The position numbers and the translations under genes are program-made. This document shows positions 46,401 to 57,993 of a DNA stretch of 64,000 bases, one piece after another. The notes beneath the pieces were generated by a model. That model had not been told where the DNA came from and ran no database searches. It worked only from the letters and a program-made list of their open reading frames with translations. Where the stretch lies: NCBI GenBank assembly GCA_015501585.1, contig JADNRY010000225.1, positions 35,606-99,605 of the forward strand. The letters run 5' to 3'. The stretch is from Rhodocollybia butyracea. Its lineage: Eukaryota > Basidiomycota > Agaricomycetes > Agaricales > Omphalotaceae. Positions within the stretch are counted from its first letter, which is position 1; each line of letters opens with the position of its first letter.

Positions 46401-48029
46401 CATAAAAGGAAATCAATGAAAAGTGTTGAGTCTAAAGATTGCTTGATATAACATGCAGATTGGCATAGATAAGGGTGATCCTTTTCATCCCCTGATACCC
46501 TGATATGTTGTCTACCCTTTCTGAGTCTCAGATATATTTAGATGGCCCCTGGGAGATCAGTCTTTATTGATCTTTGAACTTTCTCATCAAAAAACCCTCA
46601 TTTTTTCGAAATTAGAGGATAAGTATCAGAGCATCCAGGGCAGGGTGGGCCACAGGCTTCTAGGACATTGTACCCTGGTATAATAGGTACATTTAGACGA
46701 CTCAGGAGTAGTTTATACTATGCTGGGGGAGTGGGTAATAAGTGATATGTGTCTAATTAGGCATAAATTTCGCTTTTTTGCCTGTTAAATCATTAATAGT
46801 GGGAGCTGTAGGCAAGAGAAGACTGTCTAGCTTGGCATATAGCATGCTAGGAGTACATAGATTGATATCAGAACCTTTTCCTGACAACCCCTTCCATTAT
46901 CTTGATGTACCAGTAGTCCTGGGTTCTTAAGTGTCTGATACTTGTGTCAAACTTATCATCAGATCTTGAACCTCAGATAGTTGGAATATTTTGCTATAAA
47001 AATGCTATATCAAGTCCCGGTACACTATTCCTCGAGTCTCTCTGCAATCCCTTGCCTACAGCTGCCTCTATTAATGATTTGATAGTCAAAAAAGCGAATT
47101 TATGCATACATATACAGAGATCAATTATTACCCACTTCCCCAGCATAGTATAAACTACTCCTGAGTCGTCTAAATGTACCTATTATACCAGGGTACAATG
47201 TCCTAGAAGCCTGTGGCCCACCCTGCCCTGGATGCTCTGATACTTCTCCTCTAATTTCGAAAAAATGAGGGTTTTTGATGAGAAAGTTCAAAGATCAATA
47301 AAGACTGATCTCCCAGGGGCCATCTAAATATATCTGAGACTCAGAAAGGGTAGACAACATATCAGGGTATCAGGGGATGAAAAGGATCACCCTTATCTAT
47401 GCCAATCTGCATGTTATATCAAGCAATCTTTAGACTCAACACTTTTCATTGATTTCCTTTTATGGGCATACAGCTTTGGCCTCATCCACTACAACCAAAG
47501 GTTATCCAAAAAATATTTTGCAATCCAGCCCCTTCCCACCACAGGATTGGCTTCATTTTAGGTGAGCAACCTATTCTGTGTATAAACAAAAGGTCTGGAT
47601 GTTTACCACAAGCTATTGTCCTCAGGGAAAGAGTGTACATAGTTTGTGTGTTCAGTTTTGTCATTTCTTAATTAGGTAGTGAAAACAGCTTTGACCTCAT
47701 TCACTGCAAAAGATTTGTCATTTTTCAAATAAGTAATGAAATCAGCTTTGACCTCATCCACTGCAAATTTGTCACTTCTCAATTAGGCAATGGAAACAGC
47801 TTTGGCCTCATCCACTGCAAAAGTTTTGAAATTGCCTAATTAAGAAATAAAAGTCTATTGAAATAAAATTGCCTAATATAGTAATTTATAAAAGTTTCCA
47901 AATGTATCTAACTCTATTAAAAAAACATAAAACCGGTTAAGGTGTTTGAAAATTGCCTTATTTGGTAATAAAAACAGCTTTGACCTCATCCACTGCAAAA
48001 AATTGAAAAATTTCCTAATATAGTAATTT

Positions 48030-49385
48030 TTAAATTGGCCTTGGTCATGACCTAGGCCAGGTAGGTCATGACCTAGGTTAGGTAGGTCATGACCTAAGGT
48101 AGAGAGCAGCCAAATACAGTTTACGTCAGGTGATCAAAGTGTGACTACCATATATGGTGAAATTATCTTCAAAAATCATTGTAAAAGCATTATAAAATTG
48201 AGTAGGCACATTCCCTCTTATCGGTCTCATGAATCTGTTGCATTAGCCATAAAATTCATGATTTGCACGTATGGTAAGTTTTAGCTAAGAAATGATAGAG
48301 GAGTTTTCAAAATGCTACTGAGATAAGTAGGGTAAGAATAACGACAAAATATACAACTGTTTGGGCATGCGTTGGTGTTCGAGATCGTTTATCCAAGAGC
48401 CAGGAAGTATTCGATGGCCTTTGTACCCATCTGCAGTCCATGCCACCTGATAACTGCCTATATCTTGGTAGCGCACCTGTGATTGTTCACTTGTTTTCTG
48501 GTGAGCAACCCTCTTTGGCATCCTCGAAGCTGTCTTGACGTTTCCTTTGAGATTTTTTAGTCATTCATCAAGTATTTCCTGGGATGATACTGTATTTACT
48601 ATCTGATGAACAAAACTTCGAGGCTTGTTTCTACTACTCTTCTCCCAGATAGTCACTTTTTGTGAAAGTTTTGGTGGAACATTAATCCTAAATATGTTTC
48701 CCACAGATCCATGGCACGGATTGTGCATAGGTGGACAGAATAATTATCTACCTATTTATCTTTCTTTTTCAGTGAGAATTTCACCATATATGGTAGTCAC
48801 ACTTTGATCACCTGACGTGAACTGTATTTGGCCGCTCTCTACCTTAGTTCACCCAGGTCATGACCTAGTTCACCCAGGTCATGACCTAGGTCAGGTAGGT
48901 CATGACCTAGACCAGGTAGGTCATGACCTGAATCAGCTAGGTCAGGTAAGTCCCATGCTTCCCTGACCACCCAGAACAGGGCACTGTGACTTAGCTTAAT
49001 CTTGTCATAATCTACAGATTTGTAAAAAATCCCAATATGTTTCTAAAAATTTCAAGTCATTATTCTATGATATTTCATTCTTGTTTATATTCTCTATCTC
49101 ACCATCCTCCACTCTCACTCTACACCTCTTAGACTATATCTCCCCCTCCTAGACCATACCCTCCTCCTCCCAGACTATACCCTCCTCCTAGACCATACCC
49201 TCCCTCACCTAGACCATGCCCTCCCTCACCTAGACCATGCCCTGCCCCACCTAGGCCATACCCTATCTCACCCCAGGCCATGACTTACCAACCCCAGGAA
49301 AAGACCAACCTGACCTAGGTCATGACCAATTTTTTAGGTCATGACCTAATTCCCAGGTCATGACCTAAATCCTAAGGTCATGACC
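48030..49385. repeat. GGTCATGACC palindrome array, right arm
   Basis: Eleven copies in the right arm: three before and four after the nested MITE at 48097-48844, and four near 49315-49385. Confidence 0.72.
48097..48844. mobile_element. 748-bp TIR element in the right arm (TA duplication)
   Basis: Inverted repeats of about 65 bp start AGGTAGAGAGC and include GTCAGGTGATCAAAGTGTG and CCATATATGG. TA at 48095-48096 and 48845-48846. The left arm keeps the empty site (GACCTAGTTCACCC), which proves the borders. A 68-codon minus frame inside (48315-48521) is not recognised. Most likely a Tc1/mariner-type non-autonomous element. Confidence 0.85.
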
Positions 49386-49779
49386 TAGCTGCCCAGGTTT
49401 TGCCTAGGTTTTTGGGTCTTTTTAGTAAGGTCAATGTAACAAAAGTGTAGACTAATAAGACCAAATATGTGGTTGCCTGAAGTGTATTTTTCAGCCGAAA
49501 TTATCAAAGATTTACATGCGAAATCTCTATTGAAAAAGGTAAGCAATTACAGCAATAATTTTGGCAATAATTTCGCCCAATATTTTTTGACACTGCCGCA
49601 GTGATGGTCAGAGTAGTTGATGGCAATGATAAGTACACCCTGATTGCGTAATTTTGCAGTGATTTCTGCGCGGTCCGAGTTGCCGTAAGTTAACAACTCA
49701 ACAAGTCTATGATGAGATGATATCAATTCTTTCTTCCCTCCCTCCATTCTCTCACTCAGTAATCTTCCTGTTCTATTCT

Positions 49780-51000
49780 CCTGCAATGACTGGTGAGCTT
49801 TCGCTACCCAACCATGTAATTGTAACATACCCAGCTAACAATGTTGTACTAGGAATTCAAAACGCCGCCGGTCAACCCTTCAAAGAGTAAACCTCAGGGA
49901 GGTATGTAGAAATCAAGCGTCGTGAAGATATGAACTTATACTTGTCAAAATCTATAGAGCTCAAAATGGACACAACAGCCAGTGAGGCCCCGGTAAAGCC
50001 ACGTATCCTTGGATCTGGCAAAGCTATCTGGATCAAAAGTGACGAGGACGAAGACAAAGAAGGTAAGTGACCCCCAATTTCCTTAGTAGAACCATTTAAT
50101 ATGTATTCAACAGACCAACTTGCCACGCAGTTGGAGCATCTATCAGGTAAACCTTACACCGTTTCTAGTTCCTGTTTGCATCTCTCACTAAACACCAGTT
50201 GAAACAAAAACCAAGAATTTAAGTCGCCCCCTTCCAAAAGGCAAAAAACATTCTGATGAACAGTGGCATGTTTTTTTTACTGCTATAGTTCACCACTTTC
50301 CTGACCGCTGCTATTAACCAGGCCTAACTCATCGACGCACTGGTATGAGACCCGCACCCCCTCCTCCAAGGCAACGCCAACCCCTCCAAAATATTCTTCA
50401 CCGGCACCTTCTCTCTCTCCCTCTGGGCTGCCTGAGTACTCAACGACGCCCCCTCGACAACCTCCACCCATCCATCAGCAGCGAATTACATGCCCAGTCG
50501 TACCTCAAGCCATATGCCAAGCCATGTGTCATCAACACAAAGTCGTGCAATTTCGGCCCCATCTGCACCACCGCCATCACCTGCCCCTGCTGGTCGAGGC
50601 AGATAAGGCTCGTTCAATGCCTACGTTGTATACTCAGGACGTACCCCATATTTCTACGCTGACTGGTAAGTTTTTTGCTGTCTAACGGATGGCCATCGTT
50701 CAGGTCGGCAGTCAAAGGGATGACCCAAAGCTGGTTTTCAAAGGGTTCTACACCCTGGAGGCGGCAAAAGAAGCTTGGTTCGCTGCAAGTAGCTCTGGGG
50801 TCATTGCCGCGATACAGCATGGGGCTGGCCGCCCATATTGGAGTGTCACTGAGGGCATTAAACCCGAATGGTTCTCGCATACTGTAAATGTTACGATACT
50901 ATTGAAAGACTCGGAAAAAAAATATCAACCCGACTTGAGTGAAGATGCCTTGAAAATAACAGGTAAAGGTATTGAGATTTTCACTTTGTTCATGCTCTAG
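49780..51000 (+). pseudogene. Unknown multi-exon gene with an RNase H1 N-terminal-like part
   Basis: Short + exons (49958-50062, 50114-50146, from 50199) join in frame: an ATG at 49966, a basic then acidic start (SDEDEDKED) and a Lys-rich segment. A Pro/Ser/Thr-rich block follows (about 50350-50660), then a block at 50704-50890 with DDPKLVFKGFYTLEAAKEAW and GRPYWSVTEGIKP. The last block recalls the viroplasmin/RNase H1 N-terminal fold, though its order is unusual. The frame between the last two blocks does not join cleanly, so the gene is probably broken. Confidence 0.35.
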
Positions 51001-51388
51001 CAAGATGAGATCTTTAGTCTGAGTGAATGTGTTAGGCGTAGCTTGGTATGCATGTAGATTTGTGTAACTGAGAATTAAAATTTCATTAGGCTTTTTTTTT
51101 GAACTGATATGGGTTCATGAAATGGGTAAGATTGCACAATGGGTCATGATCTTCATTGACATACATTACTTACACCTTGTCCAAAGAATTTCAATCCAAT
51201 ACTCTAAGCATAGTTCAGATCTGAGATAGCAATGCTAAATCTCTCTAGATTGTTCTCATTGAACATAAACAATCTCAAACAGACTTGCTCGAGTTCTTTC
51301 TTAGCTTTGGACGAAGCTTTCTCAGGATCGCTAAGTAGGGGAACAAAACAAGTTGTATTTCGCTATCGAATTACTCAATAATGCCAGC

Positions 51389-52157
51389 TCAAAGCTCGTT
51401 AATGGTACTGAACATCTCCAAAACCTTACGCCGGCGCTCAGGCCTTTCCTTCAACATCTGTTCAAAGCCCTCAGGGTCCTGGATCTCATACTGCTCCTCA
51501 GTCCTACCTCCGTACTCAAGCCAGCAATGAATGCCTCCTGCAGTGTACTGGGTGAAGGAAACACACTTTTCACCCTTTTGAATTGGTATGTTTGAGTGTC
51601 GGAAGAGCGCGGAGGGAAGGAGGATAGTCGAACCTGGTGGGAAGTCAATGATGAGCTGGCTGCCCTTCGTTGGGTCGAACGGTCCTCCAGAAGTAACGGT
51701 GCAGCAAGCGCCGGCACAGTCCAGACCATCCCGGTGGATATGTGTCCAGGAGTTGGGCCCGCAGTTGGCAGTGCAACACAAATAGACGCTGCCCTTGATG
51801 TTGCCCTCAAAGGTGGGTATCTTTTCCTTAAGCTGTGAGTTTTGTCGGCAAAACTCAGCGTAGCTTTTGGGAAACCAAAGGGCAAACAAAGCTGTGCACA
51901 AGGGCGTCAATATAGGCTTGTAGATGGAGGGGGGACGGCCGCTTACCGCTTTGAAAGGCAGCAACACGTTACGTGCACGGCTCATTAACAAACCTGGGCA
52001 TCATCTCTTGCCTTTGACCCCCGAGGCGCTGAGGTTGCTGCTGGCCCTTGCCATAGGACCAGCCATGGTTTGCATAGGAGTAGTCGCCATGGCCATGGTG
52101 CTTTTCCTCCTTTTCCCAATCTGTGCTCTCCCCCATCTTCAGCATCAACTCGGCCAT
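51389..52157 (-). pseudogene. TET/JBP-like 2OG-Fe(II) dioxygenase, 3' part
   Basis: Exon 52157-51994 (..YSYANHGWSYGKGQQQPQRL..) joins through a 52-nt intron to exon 51941-51389. The latter has the iron-binding H-x-D in THIHRDGLDCAG, then FDPTKGSQLIIDFPPGSTI, the distal His in ALFRHSNIPI, and VSFTQYTAGG. This order matches the expanded TET/JBP-type dioxygenases of Agaricomycetes, which are thought to oxidise 5-methylcytosine. The residue usually Arg before the S-x-x-QY motif is Cys/Lys here, so activity is doubtful. The 5' part lies at 62696-63500, beyond the LTR retrotransposon. Confidence 0.72.
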
Positions 52158-52349
52158 ATGTTTGTTATGACCCGGATCTAAATCCTATACACCCAATCTT
52201 TTTTCTTCTGTAACCAACTATGAACACTATCATTAATACTTCTACTTAACATTTTACATTCATTAGTTATTCAACACCATTTGGGTTAATGATGCACACA
52301 TTCTTCCAGAACACCAGAATATCTTAACAGTCACTGCACAGTCTGCACA

Positions 52350-52640
52350 GTCATGACATCATTCTAGCTCCACAACTATGATGTCATCTTGCTACTCCAC
52401 AATCATGATGTCATTCCACTGCTCCGCAGTTATGATATCACATCACTGCTCCACAGCTATGACATCATTGCATAGCCTCTTTACATCAATGACTCAATAT
52501 CAGTCATTGCACAGCCAGATATCTGAGTCAACTACGGTTCCGCATACATGACTCAATATTAGTCATTGCACAGCATTACATAGTCAGACTGACTCATCCG
52601 CAGTATTTCCGCAGTTATGACTCAAATCTAGTCATTCCGC
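52350..52640 (+). promoter_or_regulatory. CRE-like and AP-1/Gcn4-like motif cluster in U3
   Basis: Repeated blocks contain TGACATCA, TGATGTCA, TGATATCA, then several TGACTCA/TGAGTCA sites separated by CAGTCATTGCACAGC. These are typical half-palindromes for bZIP factors; in fungi, Gcn4/Cpc1 and Atf1-type proteins. This implies stress- or starvation-responsive transcription of the element. Confidence 0.5.
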
Positions 52641-52670
52641 AGCATTTCCTAACTAGTACACATTGCACAG

Positions 52671-52678
52671 TATATAAG
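52671..52678 (+). promoter_or_regulatory. TATA box of the LTR
   Basis: TATATAAG follows the motif cluster; the transcript would start about 30 bp downstream. The right LTR has the same sequence. Confidence 0.65.
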
Positions 52679-52780
52679 TAGTCTAGATTTACCAATGTAC
52701 GTTAGACGTATTATTTTTCTTAAATCCAAACCCCCACTTGTTTGCTGTTATCACTTGTGTGAATCACCAGACCAACTCAT

Positions 52781-53182
52781 TGTATATTGTTGAGCTATCT
52801 CCAAGTTACAATACACATTTATACATCTTGTTGAGCTAACTCCAAGTTGTATCCACTAACATTCACCTGTTGAGCTATCTCCTAGTGAATACTTCTTTAA
52901 TTGCTACTTGTTGAGCTATCTCCGAGTTGCAACTTCCTATTACTTGTTGAGCTATCTCCAAGTATTAGACATCACACTCACTATTACTTGTTGAGCTATC
53001 TCCGAGTACTAGACACCACACTCACTATTACTTGTTGAGCTATCTCCGAGTATTAGACACCACACTCACTACTACTTGTCGAGCCATCTCCAAGTATTAG
53101 TTCTGATTCATATTACTGCTTGTCGAGCCATCTCCAAGGGTAATCTTATTATTATTTGTCGAGCTATCTCCAAATAATAACT
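52781..53182 (+). repeat. Array of about ten hairpin units in the LTR
   Basis: Each unit has a nearly constant loop TTGAGCTATCTC (or TCGAGCCATCTC) between arms that pair with each other. Arm sequences differ between units while staying complementary: TACATCTTG with CAAGTTGTA, CTATTACTTG with CAAGTATTAG, TTATTATTTG with CAAATAATAA. It lies downstream of the TATA box, so it is transcribed. Confidence 0.75.
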
Positions 53183-56150
53183 TCTGTGAGTTTTGTATTA
53201 CAAACTAGTTACTAACTTTACTTGAGCCTAGTTGTTTGAGTATATATTTTTTGCCTAGCGGTTTCAACAAACGGAAAGGCTTGCTCTATAATCTCATTAA
53301 TTTCTCTTATCATTTTTACTGCAAGTTACGTACTGTGAAGGTTTGGACTAGACTATTGATCGAGTCATAACATAATAATACGTCTCCACCCGCCCCCATG
53401 AATGTCTACACAAACAACTAGATCATACACCCAGATTGGGTCTCACCAATTTGTTCAAGGATCTAATATCCCCACCTTTCCAATTGGTTTTAATGCTCCA
53501 GGATATACACTGGGACAACACAATACTAATGTTGGAAATACAAACCGGGGGTCACCCACTACTATTTCAAATGGTGAATTTGTAGTAATGCAGAGAATTC
53601 ACATTGGATCAAAGGGTTCAAATTTAATGGAAACTGTGGTTCAAGAAGTTAGAATGCCACCTACTGCACAAATTGCACAGATATTTGCTTGTCATGATGA
53701 CCGTTTCACCAGTCATTTAGTTGATAATGGTTCGCGAGGACAACAGCAGCAAATGCCTAATTTTGTAGCAAGTGCACCTCTACCTTTTTTACATCATAGC
53801 CATTCTGCACAATTTGATACACACAAATCTCAAAGTGGAGAATCTACACGGCAAAGCAGGAACATTGTTCAGTTCTCAGAACCAGAACAAAGTCCTTCAC
53901 TTACCTACCACTCATCATCTGCACCAGCAATTACTAGAGCCAAACAGGCAACTGGGAGTACAACAACTAATGGCCAAATGTCTTCTGTACTATCAAGTCA
54001 AAGACAAATTGAACTTATTAGAAGATCTCCATTGTCTTTAGTCCCTGAGGAAGGGCAAGAGCATTCCATGACTCATAGTAATCCACATCATAAATCTCTC
54101 TCTCACCATTCTCAGTCAGATCACAATGCTGGAAGTGTTGTTAGGAGTTTAAATCACTCACAAGGGCATGTACAAGCACCTGTTCAATTGCAAGGTTTAC
54201 AGCCAACTATATCTGCTCAGAATCATCCATCACCAAGTGGATCTTTCCAAAGTTCAGTAAAACAAGGCTCATACAAGTCAAACAATACTGTACCAGTTCT
54301 GAACCAGTTTCAAAATGAACAAATACAATTTGACAGACTCAGCCAGCAATGCCAAATATTTTTGGAGTCATTAGGCTATAGAAGCAGTAATGCTCAGCCA
54401 TGGCAATGGATCCAACAGTTGACAAGACTAGGTCAGAGAGAACTTGCATCATTAAGCCCAAACCTGTATCAAAGGATGTCAGAAGAAAGAAATACTCAAA
54501 TTCTAACACACCTATACACTGAGATACAAAGGGATGAGGTTCAAGCTCTACTGAGGGCAAGGAGTAATATGAGTGTTGAATTAGCACCTTCTCTTCATAC
54601 AAGCCAACGAGCCAAAGGACAGGAAAATGCACAAGGAAATGCACAAAGTGCTCACACACCTGTACAAAACACAGGAAATGTGGTAGAAACTCATCCTCAA
54701 CACAGTGTAGAGGAATCTAGGGCTCACTCACCAAGCCCTCAGATTGTCAACAGGCTATCTATGTTACAACCTGTGATGCACATGTCATCAGCACCAGATC
54801 CTGTTGAAAAAGTGGAGCAAGGAACAAGGAATGACAACCAAGTTATTCACTCTGCAACTCTACCTCAACATGATGAATTAGCACATACTGGTAGTAGTCA
54901 GGCGCTACTTGATCGAGGGCAAAGAAATGCCAGCCTTATGAGCAAAAAACAAAATTTTGTAATGTCTACAAAATCTGAACAAGCTCAAGCTACAAGTCAA
55001 TGTTTATTTCTTGAAACCCAACCAATAGATCCAACGCCACTACCTGCAGAAAATAATCATGTTCCACAGACTCTCATTCATGAGCCTTTAGGTTTGGACT
55101 GGGCTGAGCAAGCACATGATTTTTTGCAAAGCAATAATGATTATTCTTTTGTCTCACACAAAGGCAGGCCACAAAAAGTCTCAAAAGGAGCCTCACCATT
55201 GTTCCCACTAGCATATGGTCCAGAAATTGATAACTTTGTACAAAATGACTGTCATACTGCTCAAAATACGGTGTTGGATCAGGATAGCCCACCAAACAAT
55301 CATACATCACAAGCTCAACAACAGAGGGCCACCACGCTGACTCCAAGAGCTTCTAGAATGAATCAAGACAATTCTAGAAATGATAATGTTAATAAGATGT
55401 CAGTAGTACCAACCACTTGGGTCACTCCAGAGGAGTATTATGGAAAGCAAGAAGGGCCTGCCACGTCGGATCATCATTTTTGACGTAGCCAAACTGATGG
55501 TGCCAAATCGGGACATGGACCTCGGGCACTCATTGTAATTATGTAAATCTATTACTATTTATTTATCGCCGCCGTTTACAAAGTGATATTTATCTTCTCA
55601 TTAATCTCTTTGTTGAATGAGAAGTTGAATGCCCTAAGTTAAGAGTACAAGGCTAAGTGCTCTGTGTATGCTGGAACAGGTAGAACGTGTCGCGTCCACC
55701 TGTTCATCACTGGAGCCAGGCCACGTGATGGAAAGTACATTAGATTAGGCTGTACATAGCATAGTAGCTTAACCTAATACTACCAGCTTTACCGCTAGCC
55801 AGCGAGCCTTGGGCATACTGGCAGTGGACCCCTTGGCCCTCTCTGATACTTACCGGCAAGTGTGATTTGCCAGACTACATATACAGTTGTGCATGTAGTT
55901 GGCATGTAGCATGACTTGTAAGTAAGTACTATGGACTTACAGACTTACTAAATAGGTAAGTAATAGTTACTTATTTTGATAAATCATTTATTCATTTTAA
56001 ACTTCTTACTTGTATTTAAAGGACTAATTACTTACAGCTGTTTGCAAAATTCATGACAGTCCGTGAATTTGAGACATGTCTTATAATTTTGAATGACTTG
56101 TGAATTTTAAGTTTTGCCTGCCGTTACTCTTCTCTTTGCTCACTTTCATC

Positions 56151-57831
56151 ATGGCTCGTTGCCGTTCTACCTCTTCAACGGTGAAGAGCCGTGAGTTCAT
56201 TGACAATAGTGATGACTTTGAGGAAGATGCCTCAGCAAATTCAGTGACAGACCTCACTCACGACGACGATACTGAATCCCAAGATGACGACGACGAAATC
56301 CAAAGCCAGCCTTCTACAGATTTCACCATGGATCCCGAAATTGCTGCAGAACTCAAACAATGTTGTGAAGAAGATGTGAAAAAATCCAAGGAAGCACTGA
56401 AGAAGGCTGAGAAGAAAAGGAGAGCAGACGAAAAAAAGAGAAAAGCAGATATATCTACACGTAATTTACATTTTCTTGTTGTTTTTGACACGTCTTACAT
56501 CCTCAACAAGCTTCAAGCCCAAAGACTCCAGCTCAACCTCGCAAGAAAGGTCGCAAAAGTGATGAGATTGATAAACGAGGTACGTGTCATGTTTTCTTGC
56601 CAAAATTTTTCACTTACTGTCCAAATGAGGTAGTACTGCCTAAGGATCTCAACCTTTCAGTCAGCCTTCAACTATACATGTATCCTACTCCTGCAGAGGC
56701 CAAGAAACCGAACAGTTGCCAAAACTCAGATCTGTAAATTCGACTTTGCTGACCCTTTCTCAACATTCAAAGCCCAGCTTCTTGTTCGAACCGATGATTT
56801 TTTCAAACCCGACAAAACCAACATTGATGACTACAATATTGCTTATACAATTGCTTGAGTGGCACCTCAGCCTGTTACACTTGATAGTGAAGAAAGCTAT
56901 GCACATTTGGTGGAATCTCTGAAGAATACTAGTCAAGTGGTAGTATATGTTACAAAGAAGGTGGCTGATTTGGTGAGTTATTTATTCTTTATACTTCACT
57001 TACTTTGCTCATAATGCTCCCAGATCAATGAGAGCAATGACAAGGAGAACAATAAGAAGAGTAAGAAGAAATCGAAGGTATTTTATGTTGAATATGTCTT
57101 TACATGCTCTAATGTGGTGTAGGTGCCCGCTGAACGTGGTATTGACCCCGAAGATAACCCTGTTAATCAAAACATTATCGCTATTCGTGGTCAATGGCCC
57201 TGTGAAACGAAATCCTGTCCAAGTGAAAATTGTTGGATCCATCCTGAAACAGCGACGCATTTCCCTCTCCACTTCAAGTGTGTTGAGAGATGGGCCATGG
57301 CAATGGTATGTCCTATGTCCTTTCATATGAATATTGCTGATGAATGCCCAGTTGGATGGTCCTGAACAAGCAACAGTCAAATCACCACCGAATGACAATC
57401 TTTTCACCACAAACAATGAAGAGAGCACAGTCGCCTCCAATGTCTTACAGCAGCATCAAGCACGACGCAATTCAACCACTACTGGCTCCAATATCAGCAT
57501 CAATATCACTCCCGAAGTTGCTGCGCTTCTTCGCCCAGCTCCTCCACCTGTCCCACTTGCCACTCCTGTTACCACTGCCACTGCTATGCTTTCATTGCTA
57601 CTGCTTCCTCCTGATCGTATGCCTGGACTGTATATGATCATGGCAAACTTCTGTACACAATACGGTCTTGATAACTCGGTCACTCAAAAACTCATCAAAC
57701 TTGGTTATGCGAATACAAGCAGTCTCGAATACACTCAAGTGTCTGATTTGAAGGAATCTGGATTGTTGCCCAGGAATATTGCACAGCTTTGTGCAGCTGT
57801 TTCGGAATGGTTAGTTGTTCGTGCTGGATAG
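56151..57831 (+). pseudogene. Accessory gene of the Tc1/mariner-like element, SAM-like C-terminus
   Basis: Starts MARCRSTSSTVKSREF and continues with an acidic stretch, a Lys/Glu-rich coiled coil, and an NLS-like PRKKGRKS in the next exon. Later exons contain CKFDFADPFSTFKAQLLVR, a Cys/His-containing block (CETKSCPSENCWIHPETA), a Pro-rich linker, and a C-terminal SAM-like helical domain (YMIMANFCTQYGLDNSVTQK..LKESGLLPRNIAQLC). An in-frame TGA near 56857 and an unclear splice near 56700 suggest decay. Multicopy proteins ending in such a domain are common in mushrooms; role unknown, perhaps binding DNA or partner proteins. Confidence 0.5.
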
Positions 57832-57993
57832 TCTGGACAGTGTATCATTTTACTTGCTGCGTGTGTTGTTTTTTTGTACCTGTTTTCTTGCTATCATTTG
57901 TATCTCACTCCATGGCACATACAATAGAATTGCATGTATTCTACACTACATCACTATAGTCGTTCATTATCATAGTAATACTAGTAACTGAAA

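Larger units (their letters stand above)
44610..49603. mobile_element. CACTA-like non-autonomous element, giant palindrome
   Basis: The ends are CACTACGCCC.. and ..GCCGCAGTG, continuing as inverted repeats through TCAAAAAATAT and GGGCGAAATTATTGCC. The flanks are ATG at 44607-44609 and 49604-49606. CACTR termini plus a 3-bp duplication are the mark of CACTA/EnSpm (CMC) elements. The whole element is an inverted repeat centred near 46930: arms of roughly 2.2 kb are nearly identical (a 69-codon frame at 46194-46403 is repeated exactly at 47462-47671) around a spacer of about 200 bp. There is no transposase, so it must be mobilised in trans. Confidence 0.8.
52163..53372 (+). repeat. Left LTR, 1,210 bp
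   Basis: U3 carries tandem blocks with TGACATCA/TGATGTCA and TGACTCA motifs (about 52350-52640), then a TATATAAG at 52671. The transcribed part holds a hairpin array (52781-53182). It differs from the right LTR at few positions, so the insertion is recent. Confidence 0.9.

Noticed and set aside
46194..46403. 69-codon ORF repeated exactly at 47462-47671
   Set aside because: The identity comes from the palindrome itself. There is no family signature, and a TE arm is the simpler explanation.
48315..48521. 68-codon ORF in the 748-bp element as a transposase
   Set aside because: Too short and without a DDE or HTH signature.
52781..53182. Simple satellite repeat
   Set aside because: The arms vary while the loop is constant, and the arms of each unit pair with each other, which a plain satellite does not require.
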